Translations under genes and position numbers: made by a program
Shown: positions 10,601 through 18,400 of the stretch, one piece after another
How the letters are laid out: each line of letters begins with the position of its first letter
Numbering within the stretch: the stretch's first letter is position 1
Assembly (NCBI RefSeq): GCF_004358445.1
Contig: NZ_CP037951.1
Location: forward strand, 1,661,501-1,725,500
Source: Parashewanella tropica
Lineage (GTDB): Bacteria > Pseudomonadota > Gammaproteobacteria > Enterobacterales > Shewanellaceae
Length of the DNA stretch: 64,000 bases
Direction: 5' to 3'
Notes under the pieces: generated by a model
Seen by the model: the letters and a program-made list of their open reading frames with translations, nothing else
What the model was told of the DNA's origin: nothing
Database searches by the model: none

Positions 10601-11797
10601 TTCTCGTAAATCATAAACAAACTTTTTTGAGTTCCAAGGTGCATCTCTAAAAATAAGGATACAGCCTTCATCAGATTCAGTTAAATAACCTCTTTTGAAA
10701 AACCATTGACCGTTATTGTCGATACTGATTTCTCCAAAAAGAAGTGCTTTCCAGTTATCATTTGAAAAATCAATCGTAATTCTTCTTCTCGGTATACCTC
10801 TGCCGTCTTCGAATACAATATCTTGGTCAGTTGTTGGAATATGAGATTCGAGTACATCAAAACCTTGTTCTCTTGGGATGAGAAGGTCAGGGGAGTCAAG
10901 CATGACAAAGGCTTTACTTTCGTCGTGATAAGCCTTTTGTAAGTGTGGCTTGTCATCAACAAAAATAAAGTCATCGAATTCAGATTCATATTCAGATTCA
11001 GAGTCACCTGATAAAGAGCTACTTGTTGGCTGTGATGGGACGGACCAATTTTGAAAAAGAGTAACGTCTTCTGCTGGTGGTATTTCATTCAAATAATCTA
11101 AATCATGATAGGATTCAAATTGAGTTAATCGGCGCCAACAGTCTTGATTAGGCTGAGATTCTCCAGACTTCAGCATTTGAGGGTTTATTAATACAACACG
11201 AGAGATATTTTTACCTAGGGACTTACCATTTAATGAAGGAGGCGTATCTAACAGATCATTCAAACTAGCCACTTGAGAGGGCGACATACTGGTTAGGTCT
11301 AAAATCAAAGTGAGAGGTTGATTAGAATATAATCTGCCTTCCTGTTCTTTAATTCCACCCTTTGAATCAATTATAACTGACGATTTTAAGCCGTCTTCTT
11401 CAAGGTGTAATGGGGAAAGGATATTGATAATAGGTGAACTTGGATTACTACAACGGCAATGGTCAATCACTTTTAACTTATCTTGTTCAGACTTGATATT
11501 AAAAATAGATGAATGTGCTGTTGCTGAAGTGCTTGTTTGTTGAACTTCTACTGTTTGAGCAGCAGCTTGTTGTGCTAAAGGTTGATCGGTTTCAGCTACT
11601 TTAGCAGCAGTATGGAGCAACATGCTTTTGTTAGTTTTATTTACAGTAGTAGTGTACACCCTATTAAAGTTGCCTAGGGGGGTTGTTACTGTACCCGTTG
11701 GTTGTATTGAGTCATAAGGGCGGTCTTGAGTTCCTTTTAGCTCAAGTTGTGGGACCGTCCCTGTTGTTACGCTGCCGCTTGACAATTTAACTACCAA
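4607..11797 (-). CDS. Giant 2396-residue protein with two AAA_5-type ATPase modules and a transglutaminase-like segment
   Basis: I do not recognise this protein as a whole. Residues 1 to about 330 are low-complexity and acidic, with Ser/Thr-rich stretches. AAA module 1 has Walker A GEAGAGKS (about residue 1004), Walker B LLVLDEAN (about 1083) and a sensor-like ILTGNPD. AAA module 2 has GPSGWGKD (about 1328), KLVISELNLL (about 1377) and TINPSSFEGREAASPAFKNR, the pattern of dynein/midasin-related AAA_5 domains. The expected acid of Walker B in module 2 is the E of ISELN. Farther on, GVCLHRALGF (Cys about 1852), DVHSYIEV (His about 1877) and VDLGG (Asp about 1893) are spaced like the Cys-His-Asp triad of transglutaminase-like domains. 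There is no signal peptide. It stands alone between pfaE and the heme locus. A mechanochemical remodelling ATPase with a papain-fold hydrolase or peptide-binding module is an inference. Confidence 0.7.
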   Translation of the reverse strand: MVVKLSSGSVTTGTVPQLELKGTQDRPYDSIQPTGTVTTPLGNFNRVYTTTVNKTNKSMLLHTAAKVAETDQPLAQQAAAQTVEVQQTSTSATAHSSIFNIKSEQDKLKVIDHCRCSNPSSPIINILSPLHLEEDGLKSSVIIDSKGGIKEQEGRLYSNQPLTLILDLTSMSPSQVASLNDLLDTPPSLNGKSLGKNISRVVLINPQMLKSGESQPNQDCWRRLTQFESYHDLDYLNEIPPAEDVTLFQNWSVPSQPTSSSLSGDSESEYESEFDDFIFVDDKPHLQKAYHDESKAFVMLDSPDLLIPREQGFDVLESHIPTTDQDIVFEDGRGIPRRRITIDFSNDNWKALLFGEISIDNNGQWFFKRGYLTESDEGCILIFRDAPWNSKKFVYDLRECLITRQFSANGVVFSLPDEMEIIREDTSDDEIESLKSQLLNKPLQVTPTQPLTRKQRILAKLPFRKKIVPFAEPLVCSGVVYLNGSNLDAILSDFKIQNGTPVYHDTFNELIFGKAELCITSDLSQHQWLRFLRRLERYKSIPRVTVWGTQDITPNPDQELNVSCHVFSNAADSLAFQNRESMVYQVTAKEDWESMWQEFKLQSQDRFQFQQTQTQLFDALVNGKKITLSGVERNSKILAQIETLFANPPYLFLHGKKHELPRAQVSIHLVLNEKQQQKLPKLLQYHNQRTEHLRERFALQSRTHTHRRLGKFKYIYDLLSALPPSHHHTYPATIPWEEADFNVLFDEQLKIETRQDGSYQPTNYHYKRALNTLITRAYRGDEKVYNYLKTHLEFTYEPTSLEEIDVNQLRQWMGKNQPLTRETLTKNFWLLVRHCPLTYFEKTIRGRKFTPTQEDIHNLLRCLHSIALPSQAEQLRTLDQELTPIDVIERNSLLFSQLRDALLVASSKRNKAGCISRQTQELAASIQPLITEYHTSSDREQEQALFLENITAHLYRYFDKELLDTDFVDLAEDLLFGTQNCHIRENRRLLRMCDRVRHHPIVFLQGEAGAGKSHLAKAVSNELSKQDPQFKHFDTPLVISLGPETTTCSLFGEQKLITDASGDSRTEFEDGPILKWAKDRNPQLLVLDEANIAKEGVIATLAGLCREPKQLCYQGRIYPLTSKHRVILTGNPDFYAGRKMDPDISSCMLTVHCRPLSRETQGKLIVKPSLPSTWPLTFRNQACHLVIQTFEEIASLIPEGLTPRDLHEVLTRISCTQNLLVTPPADMTQVHAIIFDAFEEAIEPGVPLKNKGLLLKLKAKLQQEFPCENSVLDIKKHNFNVFLLELREQNPSLDLRNEAVCALVQYYWSFLNKRSASNGLDKRALLVEGPSGWGKDTILEAVLELWEKDVPESQKYTHINANPDSWEESLREIQDAMKLGKKLVISELNLLPSDLIEGLFNEVLTCPSNPNFLLFATINPSSFEGREAASPAFKNRCVNIILTPLTHSDLEQILLNKFPGNEEAVTWLIQRFSVLNQELQKSRSPIPVTLKDLIQLTSLLILQPKENWPNILHNKFGLSMQSIDWDSDAIESNVQKELEIDAEASAKLHERKRDFKSLVTAQSAPSRRSQKGPKMIYHRDEGVICKTVTSKTKIDGKIKSAPPKDVTLYFKDSDIPHAFYRSRVQELAVIDGQLQLTETVADEHNIHLSDTIGTYISNENNSGLILTKLGQPFALRHCQRLIPGEVLGCVTFKLSTSNWSILPTFSTESLLISIDARHPVKLITARHKLTRQWLVKLAPLATPETQDVTIDFTIFEPWQKTHFLRLRDQVSLLQSPCHQQISHTLDAELFNTEDQSNSVIKHLKGIKSMPTPEDQLRHLILFFRGFDANKDIEGSINGNFEVIIQSIKSQQGVCLHRALGFHLICQYLGIRSRIISNDVHSYIEVGVEEEGLWRKVDLGGKHNTGKTYTPDYLDMESASPTVDGESAYLNPFSPQNNDPLTNAMFEAEDSEDFEETELAETLESAPLHKILTLEDLESPKKSQLRNFELLANAYIDATTPDDQLYFIALIKTLKSKRVVHEFHDLVTYLDDVNKQKLLLKNDGLIIAVLPELFKLWYRHAKEYATQKPLYGQDSLNRLNYCIYQYFLAIHELYRNKLINDQCYLTFCEESIELFETEQLSIGQYLPILEHIAQYSSQKQRAEKILEQYYLKITSHLSWSDKVIQELDCTPPEKELGGTTHTIKQKLVTTHVTSSWSWRKGNAIKPDLQRWAQKRAPYLHTFREIAKKPAVLCLPLDRTRDLDKIFEKHLNAHGILFSGKVAEKAGFWNIRRFYQKFDQVEKSYFQFLAEEVISEDGACVITVPSRAFFQTSLTHLSAGHYSMRPDRDWLMSLTKRVEPRMSRYSGIQGKFLSYKLNPERLKKALNHSNFSVIHSETIEKGFDEFLNTIDWEALLQD

Positions 11798-12210
11798 TGA
11801 ATGTGCCTTAATCTAAAGTCTATATATGGATAACAACGCCATAATTAAAATTTATTCACCTAATACTACGAATTGGCGAACAATGAAGAAATTGCCTGTT
11901 TTGTTTAATTTCTGACAGCATCTTTAATCTTTTTAACTTTTTGATTTATATGCTTAAACTGCTTTTGAAAAAGAATGGAGTAGAGGTATGTTTATTGAAA
12001 ATATATTTTAATCTTTTACTAGGATAAAAATCTCTTATGTATGGCAAAAGTAAATCGGTTTGATATGACTAATTAAAGAGGAATAAAGTGCTTGATAATT
12101 GATCAACAAAATCATGTGTTGGTGATAACTGGTAGGCTTTAAAAATAAAAACTGCAGACTATGACAAACCATAGCCTGCAGTTTGACCTAAATTGACTTA
12201 GAAAGTTCAC
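11798..12210. other. Intergenic region between the giant AAA gene and the heme receptor gene
   Basis: There is no supportable gene in these 413 bases. They must hold the promoter of the giant gene (right next to 11797) and the terminator of the heme receptor gene at 12149-12184. I see no repeat or recognisable operator in the AT-rich centre. Confidence 0.6.
12149..12184 (-). terminator. Rho-independent terminator of the heme receptor gene
   Basis: The inverted repeat AAACTGCAG ... CTGCAGTTT has an inner pair CTATG/CATAG. On the minus strand it is followed by TTTTATTTTT. It lies 26 bases past the receptor stop codon. Confidence 0.8.
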
Positions 12211-14397
12211 TTAGAACTTATAGCTTAAGTTTACGTTAAAGTTTCTACTCGGAGAGGTATTGAAAGACAAATCAGAGTTAGCCTTATGACCTTTCACTCT
12301 GCTGTATTTTACGTATTCTTTGTCTAGCAAGTTTTTCGCATTTACTTTAATAGCTAGTGCTTCAGTAATCTTATAGCTTGCTTGCAAATCAAACGTGGCA
12401 TAACCAGCCGTTTTAGCCGTTTCTTTTCTGACCTTTGTCATACTTTTGGCCCACTTCATAACAAGTGTTGAACTGAAATCACCAAACTCATAGTTAACCC
12501 CGGCGTTTCCGCTTAGTGGGTTGATAGAATCGATATACTCTTTGGTATTGTCGTCTTTTCCATCCATATAAGCAGCATTAGCAAAGATGTTTAAATCGTC
12601 GTTTAAGTAGTAAGTTAAGCCAACTTCTGCGCCTTTAATGGTTACTGAGTCAATGTTAATGTATTTATTAACACGAATGTCTCTAGTAACACCCCTTACT
12701 GTGACTTTTTCAATGCGATCTAAGCGAGAGGCGATGAAGTCATCATATTTGTTGTAGTAAGCGGCAGCTTTAAATGCTAAATCGCCTGCAGAGCCTTTGA
12801 TACCAATTTCGTAAGTGTCACTTTTTTCTGGGTTAAGGTCTTCACTAGGTTCAACCTTGTAACCAAAGCGGCTATTGTCATGCTCAATATAAGCTAGATC
12901 GTAGGCTGGAACTTTAAAGCCTTGTCCATATTGTGCATATACTGAGATATCATCAGTTATTTTGTATAACGAGCCGAAGTTAAGTGATAAGTTGTTATCT
13001 TTAATGCTCTTAAATGCTGTTTTTTTATCAGCTTTTAAAGCACCGTTCGGATCCATATCATAATGGTCGAAACGTAAGCTTGGTGTCAAAATCAGCTTTT
13101 CGTCAAGTAATCGAATCTCATTGTTTACAAATAGCCCTAAACGAGTGGTATCAGTCTTAGGGAACTTGTTTTCTGTTGTATCTGTATTTGGTTTTGGTTT
13201 ACCGCTACGGACTTGATACTCACGATAATCACGTACCGTTCGAGTGCTTTCGGTGGTTTCAAAGTCTATGCCGTAACCCAGCGTGCTCCAATTTGCTAAT
13301 GCTAAGTTTGCATGAGCCAGTAATCCAAAGGTTTGTTGCTCATAGTTACCATAGCGCCACATATCACGGATTTCATCGACCTTAATTGGACCGAGAGAAG
13401 CTTTAATGTCTAGCTTGCCGTAATCAGTGTCTTTTTGTTTGGTATTGTGTGAATACAAATTAACACTTAGGTGATCGTAGAAAGCGGTCGCATGAGACAT
13501 AAAGCGTAATTGGAACGCCTGTGTGCTTTGATCTGTTTTCCCGTTTTCATCAACAATTTTATAACCAAGTTTTGCAAGGGTACGGAATGGACCTAACAAG
13601 CCATCAGCAGTCTGATCTTTGACATCTTGATCCCAGATATCAGCAGTGAAAGTTAACGAATTATGGTGGTTAAAGTTATATTTTGCTTTATAGAAAATGC
13701 TTTGAGATTTAATGTCTAAAGGCTTTTTCGTCTCGTCATAGTTTTGCGACTCTTCACCATCACGTTTTACCACATTGATGAAGTGTTGGAAGTCACCAGC
13801 TTGATGAGCTAATACTACTGATGCATTTTTTTGTTTACTGTTACTTGTGTAACCAACACTTGCTTTGCCGCCAAAAGTTTCCCCTTCGCTAACAAAATCA
13901 CTTGCGTCTTTAGTGGTGAAAACCACTACGCCACCTAAGGCATCAGAGCCGTATAAAGAAGAGTATGAGCCTTTTGCAACCTCAACTTGCTTAATGGTGT
14001 CAGTATCAATAAATCCACGACCAACAATATCGTTAAGACCGTCTGCGCCATAACCTTCGTTCATACGCATGCCGTCTTTGATCATAAGAACACGATCGCC
14101 ACCCATACCTCGAACGATAATGTTTTGAGCTTGTCCCTCACTGCCAGTTACGGTAATGCTTGGATCATATTGGAACAACTGACTCATATCAGTGATCACT
14201 TGTTTTTCAATATCATCTGCAGTAACAACAGAAATGCTACCACTCACATCTTTAAGTGCCTTTTCGGTACGAGTACCACTGACAACCATTACTTCTAGTT
14301 CTTCAGCCGCTTTTGTTTCAGCTTCTTGTGCTTGTGCTGGCACGAATAAAGCAGTTGCAATGGCAATTGCTGTAAGTGTTGGTGCTGTTTTAAGCAT
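12211..14397 (-). CDS. TonB-dependent outer-membrane heme/hemoglobin receptor (HmuR/HutA type)
   Basis: A 728-residue outer-membrane receptor. It has a signal peptide (residues 1 to about 23, ending in AQAQ), a TonB-box-like segment around LEVMVVSG, a plug domain with IIVRGMGGDRVLMIKDG, and a C-terminal beta-barrel ending in LSYKF with a terminal Phe. The loop between GFKVPAYD (FRAP-box position) and DLNPEKSD (NPDL-box position) carries a His (YIEHDNS), as in heme and hemoglobin receptors. It is divergent from an ExbB/DUF2149/CobN operon, and a perfect Fur box lies between them, so iron starvation should induce both. Heme is the favoured ligand; other porphyrins or corrinoids are possible given the CobN-like partner. 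Confidence 0.85.
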   Translation of the reverse strand: MLKTAPTLTAIAIATALFVPAQAQEAETKAAEELEVMVVSGTRTEKALKDVSGSISVVTADDIEKQVITDMSQLFQYDPSITVTGSEGQAQNIIVRGMGGDRVLMIKDGMRMNEGYGADGLNDIVGRGFIDTDTIKQVEVAKGSYSSLYGSDALGGVVVFTTKDASDFVSEGETFGGKASVGYTSNSKQKNASVVLAHQAGDFQHFINVVKRDGEESQNYDETKKPLDIKSQSIFYKAKYNFNHHNSLTFTADIWDQDVKDQTADGLLGPFRTLAKLGYKIVDENGKTDQSTQAFQLRFMSHATAFYDHLSVNLYSHNTKQKDTDYGKLDIKASLGPIKVDEIRDMWRYGNYEQQTFGLLAHANLALANWSTLGYGIDFETTESTRTVRDYREYQVRSGKPKPNTDTTENKFPKTDTTRLGLFVNNEIRLLDEKLILTPSLRFDHYDMDPNGALKADKKTAFKSIKDNNLSLNFGSLYKITDDISVYAQYGQGFKVPAYDLAYIEHDNSRFGYKVEPSEDLNPEKSDTYEIGIKGSAGDLAFKAAAYYNKYDDFIASRLDRIEKVTVRGVTRDIRVNKYINIDSVTIKGAEVGLTYYLNDDLNIFANAAYMDGKDDNTKEYIDSINPLSGNAGVNYEFGDFSSTLVMKWAKSMTKVRKETAKTAGYATFDLQASYKITEALAIKVNAKNLLDKEYVKYSRVKGHKANSDLSFNTSPSRNFNVNLSYKF

Positions 14398-14472
14398 GTT
14401 AAAAATCCTTCAATGAGGGTTAATAATGTCAATGGCGGGTATAATACTTAAAAAAACGTTAAGATCAACACA

Positions 14473-14491
14473 AATGATAACTATTATCATT
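14473..14491. promoter_or_regulatory. Fur box controlling the divergent heme locus
   Basis: AATGATAA-CTA-TTATCATT is a perfect 8-bp inverted repeat matching the 19-bp Fur consensus. It sits between the receptor start (14397) and the ExbB-like gene start (14551), so one site can repress both promoters under iron-replete conditions. Confidence 0.88.
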
Positions 14492-14550
14492 AAAATTATT
14501 GATTAAGTGGTCGGATTACGTTAAATTTGCGCCACCAAAATGTAGTAGAG

Positions 14551-15090
14551 ATGGAAAACGTGAATATCCAATCAATCGAAAGCCTAATGGCGAATGTGTC
14601 AGAAATCCTTATGGCACCAGTTTTAATCGCCATTTTTGTCCTGTTTATTTATGCCTTTTATGCACTTGGGCATTTTATTTCTCAGTATTTAACGCGTAAG
14701 CAAGGAATGACGGATTACCTTTCTCAATTGAGAAATAAAGAAGGTAAAAAGGTAAAAGGATATACCATTCACAATTATTACATTCAAAATCCAACTGCAA
14801 GTGAAGATGAACTAGAAGTGGTTGCACTTAAAAAGCTTGAAACTCTTCGTATCGTGACTCGTATTGCACCGATGCTTGGTCTTATCGCCACGATGATCCC
14901 AATGGGGCCTGCTTTGAAAGCGCTATCTGACGGAAATATCCAAGGTATTAGTGAAAACCTAATCGTTGCTTTTGCTGCGGTAATTTGGGGCTTGGTGATT
15001 TCAACTCTGACCTTTTGGCCTGCATCAGTAAAGAAACGTTGGTTTGCAGATGAGTTGATTAATATTCGAAAGCTTAAAGGCGATGCCTAA
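14551..15090 (+). CDS. MotA/TolQ/ExbB-family proton-channel protein
   Basis: An inner-membrane protein of about 179 residues with an N-terminal transmembrane helix (near LMAPVLIAIFVLFIYAFYAL), a cytoplasmic loop, and two further helices around IAPMLGLIATMIPMGPAL and IVAFAAVIWGLVISTLTFW, the usual MotA/TolQ/ExbB layout. The frame can extend to a TTG at 14527, but the ATG at 14551, preceded by an AG-rich stretch, gives the normal N-terminus. It is the first gene of a tight operon: the next start overlaps its stop by one base. By analogy with ExbB/TolQ it should form a proton-driven motor with the downstream DUF2149 protein. The partners suggest it energises heme handling rather than general TonB function, and that is an inference. 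Confidence 0.85.
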   Translation: MENVNIQSIESLMANVSEILMAPVLIAIFVLFIYAFYALGHFISQYLTRKQGMTDYLSQLRNKEGKKVKGYTIHNYYIQNPTASEDELEVVALKKLETLRIVTRIAPMLGLIATMIPMGPALKALSDGNIQGISENLIVAFAAVIWGLVISTLTFWPASVKKRWFADELINIRKLKGDA

Positions 15091-15440
15091 TGAAGTTCTT
15101 AAACGAAGATGAAGAGCTAAACCCAATCGTAAGTGCGGTGAACTTGATCGACGTATTTTTGGTGATCATCGCTGCGCTTCTTATTGCGATTGCGCAAAAC
15201 CCTTTGAACGTGTTCTCTGAAGACAGTGTCACTGTGGTTAAAAATGCTGGCAAGCCAAATATGGAAGTGATTGTTAAAGAAGGAAAAGAGATTAAGCAAT
15301 ATAAATCAACAGGTGCAATCGGTACAGGTGAGGGCGCTCGCGCTGGTGTTGCTTACAAGATGGCTGATGGCAGTTTTGTTTATGTTCCAGAAGGACAAGA
15401 TGGAGCAAAAGCTAAATCTCAGGAGACAAAATTAAAATGA
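15090..15440 (+). CDS. DUF2149 protein, ExbD-like partner of the proton channel
   Basis: A 116-residue protein with one N-terminal transmembrane helix (about 17-38, LIDVFLVIIAALLIAIAQ) and a small periplasmic domain with a Gly-rich segment (GAIGTGEGARAGVAYK). I recognise this as DUF2149, which co-occurs with MotA/TolQ/ExbB proteins and CobN-like genes. The topology is that of ExbD/TolR. Its start overlaps the upstream stop (TAATG), and its stop overlaps the CobN-like start (ATGA), so all three are probably made in fixed ratio. Confidence 0.82.
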   Translation: MKFLNEDEELNPIVSAVNLIDVFLVIIAALLIAIAQNPLNVFSEDSVTVVKNAGKPNMEVIVKEGKEIKQYKSTGAIGTGEGARAGVAYKMADGSFVYVPEGQDGAKAKSQETKLK

Positions 15441-18400
15441 GAATAGCAACAGCACTTTTCACAGTGCTTTTTTCTATGTTGAGTATGATGACTTCTCCCC
15501 TTGCTGAAGCATCTACGTCAAAACCTAAAGTTAAACTTTTTATGTCAGGTCATGGCTCAAAAGCCAAGGCTGATTTATTGATTGAGCTTGCAAAAGATCA
15601 ACCTTTTGAGCTGGAAGAATTTAAAACTAAAGGCAAAAGCGAAGAGCAAATTGCTCAGTCTTGGAAAGAAAGTGATTTGATCTTACTTGATGGGATCAAC
15701 CCTGCATTATCCAGCTTTTTATTTAAAAAGTACCAAGGTCATTTAAAGCAGTTCCCTAAAGTAGCTGTTTTGTCATTAGGCGATTTACATAATGCCAAGA
15801 TGAACCAAGGTCTTTCTAAAAAAGATAAAAAACAGCTTGGTGATTATTACAAAAATGCAGGTCGTGATAACTATCGTAACTTTATGCTTTATCTGAGTAA
15901 TAAAGTATTTAAGTTAAGTGAGGAAAAAGCTGGAAAGGTTAGAGCTGTTCCTAACGTTGGTTTATACCACCCTGATTTTCCAAAAATCATGACTAGCGAC
16001 AAAAACGAATTTATCCAGTGGTTAAATCCTGCAAAAGGTCAAAGCAAAATTGCGATTGCGATTCATCGTTCTCGCATTGATTACGAGCAACAACATGTGG
16101 TTGATGCTCTAATCAAACGTCTTGAAGCTAAAGGTGCTAAAGCGTTTGCTTTTTTCTTTGAAGGAAATGATGAAAGCTTAACTTACCCTGAACTACTTAC
16201 GAATGAAAACGGTGCTTGGATCGATTTAATGATCAATCATCGTTCACTTCACTATGTGGCTAAGCGTCGTGCCGAATTTGAACAAATTGGTGTACCAGTT
16301 TTACATGCATTGAACTATGGCGAAGGTGATGAAGCGCAATATAAAGAAGACCATGCTGGTGTTTCTGCATCGTTAACGCCTTTCTTCTTAGTTATGCCAG
16401 AAGATACGGGTAGTACAGATCCAATCGTGATTACCGCAACGGAAAATGGCAAAAAAGTCATTATGGAGCATCAACTTGATGCTTTAGTTGAGCGCGCCAT
16501 CAATCATGCCAAATTGGCTCACCTTGCCAACAAAGATAAAAAAGTGGCGACCTTTATTTGGAACTATCCTCCGGGAGAGAAGAATATCGGTGCGGCTTTC
16601 TTAGATGTGCCGGGTTCAATCGAGCAAATTGCCAAAGGCATGAAAGCTAAAGGCTATAACGTTGATGTTAAAGATAGCAAATGGCTGATTGAAAATGCAG
16701 GTCTGTTGCTTCGTCCTTATTATCGTCAAGAAGATGCAAGCCAGCTAATCGAGAAGGGATTAGCAGATTACCTACCAATCGAGAAATATCTTGAATGGTT
16801 TAATGCACTTCCTGAAGATGTGCGCCAGCCGATTGTCGACCGCTGGGGTAAAGTAGAAGAGAACGAAATGCTCACTGACCACAACGGCAGCAAGGCATTT
16901 GTTATTCCAAGAATGAATCTGGGTAACTTGATTGTTCTTCCGCAAGGTGTACGCGGTAGTGATGCCAAAGAACATGCAAACCTATATCACGATACTAAGA
17001 ACCCAATTAATCACAGTTATTTAGCGATTTACCTCTACACTCGTTTGCAATTTGGTGCTAACGCTTATATCCATTTAGGTACTCACGGTTCACAAGAGTG
17101 GTTAACGGGTAAAGAGCGTGGCTTATCTGTGTTTGATGCGCCATCTCTTGCTGTTGGAAACTTGCCAGTATTCTACCCATACATTATCGACAATGTTGGT
17201 GAAGCGATGCAGGCAAAACGTCGTGGTCGTGCGACCATGATCAGTCACTTAACGCCGGGTTTTGCTAAAGCAGGTTTATACACTGAAATGGCAAAACTGA
17301 ATGAGCTTCTTGGTAACTATGTGTTGCTAACAGAAGGTCAAACCAAAGAAAACACTCAAGATGCCATCATTAAGCAAGCTGTTGAACTAAACATGCTTAA
17401 TGATCTTGAGTTAACTGAGCAAGACCTGAAGACCAATTTCGACACACACGTAGCGAAAATTCAAGATCACCTCACTCAGCTTTCTGAAATGAGCCAGCCA
17501 TTGGGTGTTCATATCTTTGGTTTATTACCAGAAGACGCTCATCTTTATTCAACCATGCTACAAATGATTGGTGATGAGTTTGTCGTTGAAGCAACAGCTT
17601 ATGAAAAAGAGCACGGTTTAGCTATTCCTGAAACTGAAAGCAAAGATGAAAGGGAAGTGGTTAAGCTTGAAGCACTCGGCGGCTTCCAGCTGCTTAAAAA
17701 GCACTTATCTGGTGAAAAGCTAGCAGATATCTCCGAAGATTCTGAACTGACAAAAGGTCTAGAAAAAGCAACCAAGTATTGGGATAACTTCCACAAAATT
17801 GCTGAAGTGAAAAATCTACTGAAAGCGTTAGATGCAGATTACATTCCTGTTAGCTATGGTAATGATCCAATTCGTAACCCAGAAGTAGCGCCAACAGGTC
17901 GTAACCTCATTGGTTTTAATCCTGCCAAAGTGCCTTCAAAAGAAGCGTATGAAGCTGGCGTGAAACTGATGGAACAAACCATTAAAGATTATCACGCTAA
18001 GCATGGTCGTTATCCTAAGAAGCTAGCTTTTTCTTTGTGGTCACTAGAAACCATGCGCCATCACGGTGCATTAGAAGCGCAAATTCTACATGCGTTAGGT
18101 TTAAAGCCTAAGTGGGATCGTCAAGGAAACATCAGTGGCACTGAAGTCATCGAATACAAAGACTTAGGTCGCCCACGTATTGACGTGGTAATTTCAGCGA
18201 CAGGCTTGTATCGTGATGCGTTTCCTAACGTCATGCTGTGGTTGGCTGAAGCCATTGATAAAGTGGCGAAGATGAAGGAAGAAAATAACTTCGTTTATCG
18301 TCATGCTAATGCGCTTAAGCAAGAGCTTTTGAAGTCTGGAAAAACTGAAGAAGACGCTGATTATCTATCGTCAGTTCGTATTTTCTCTAATGAGACGGGT

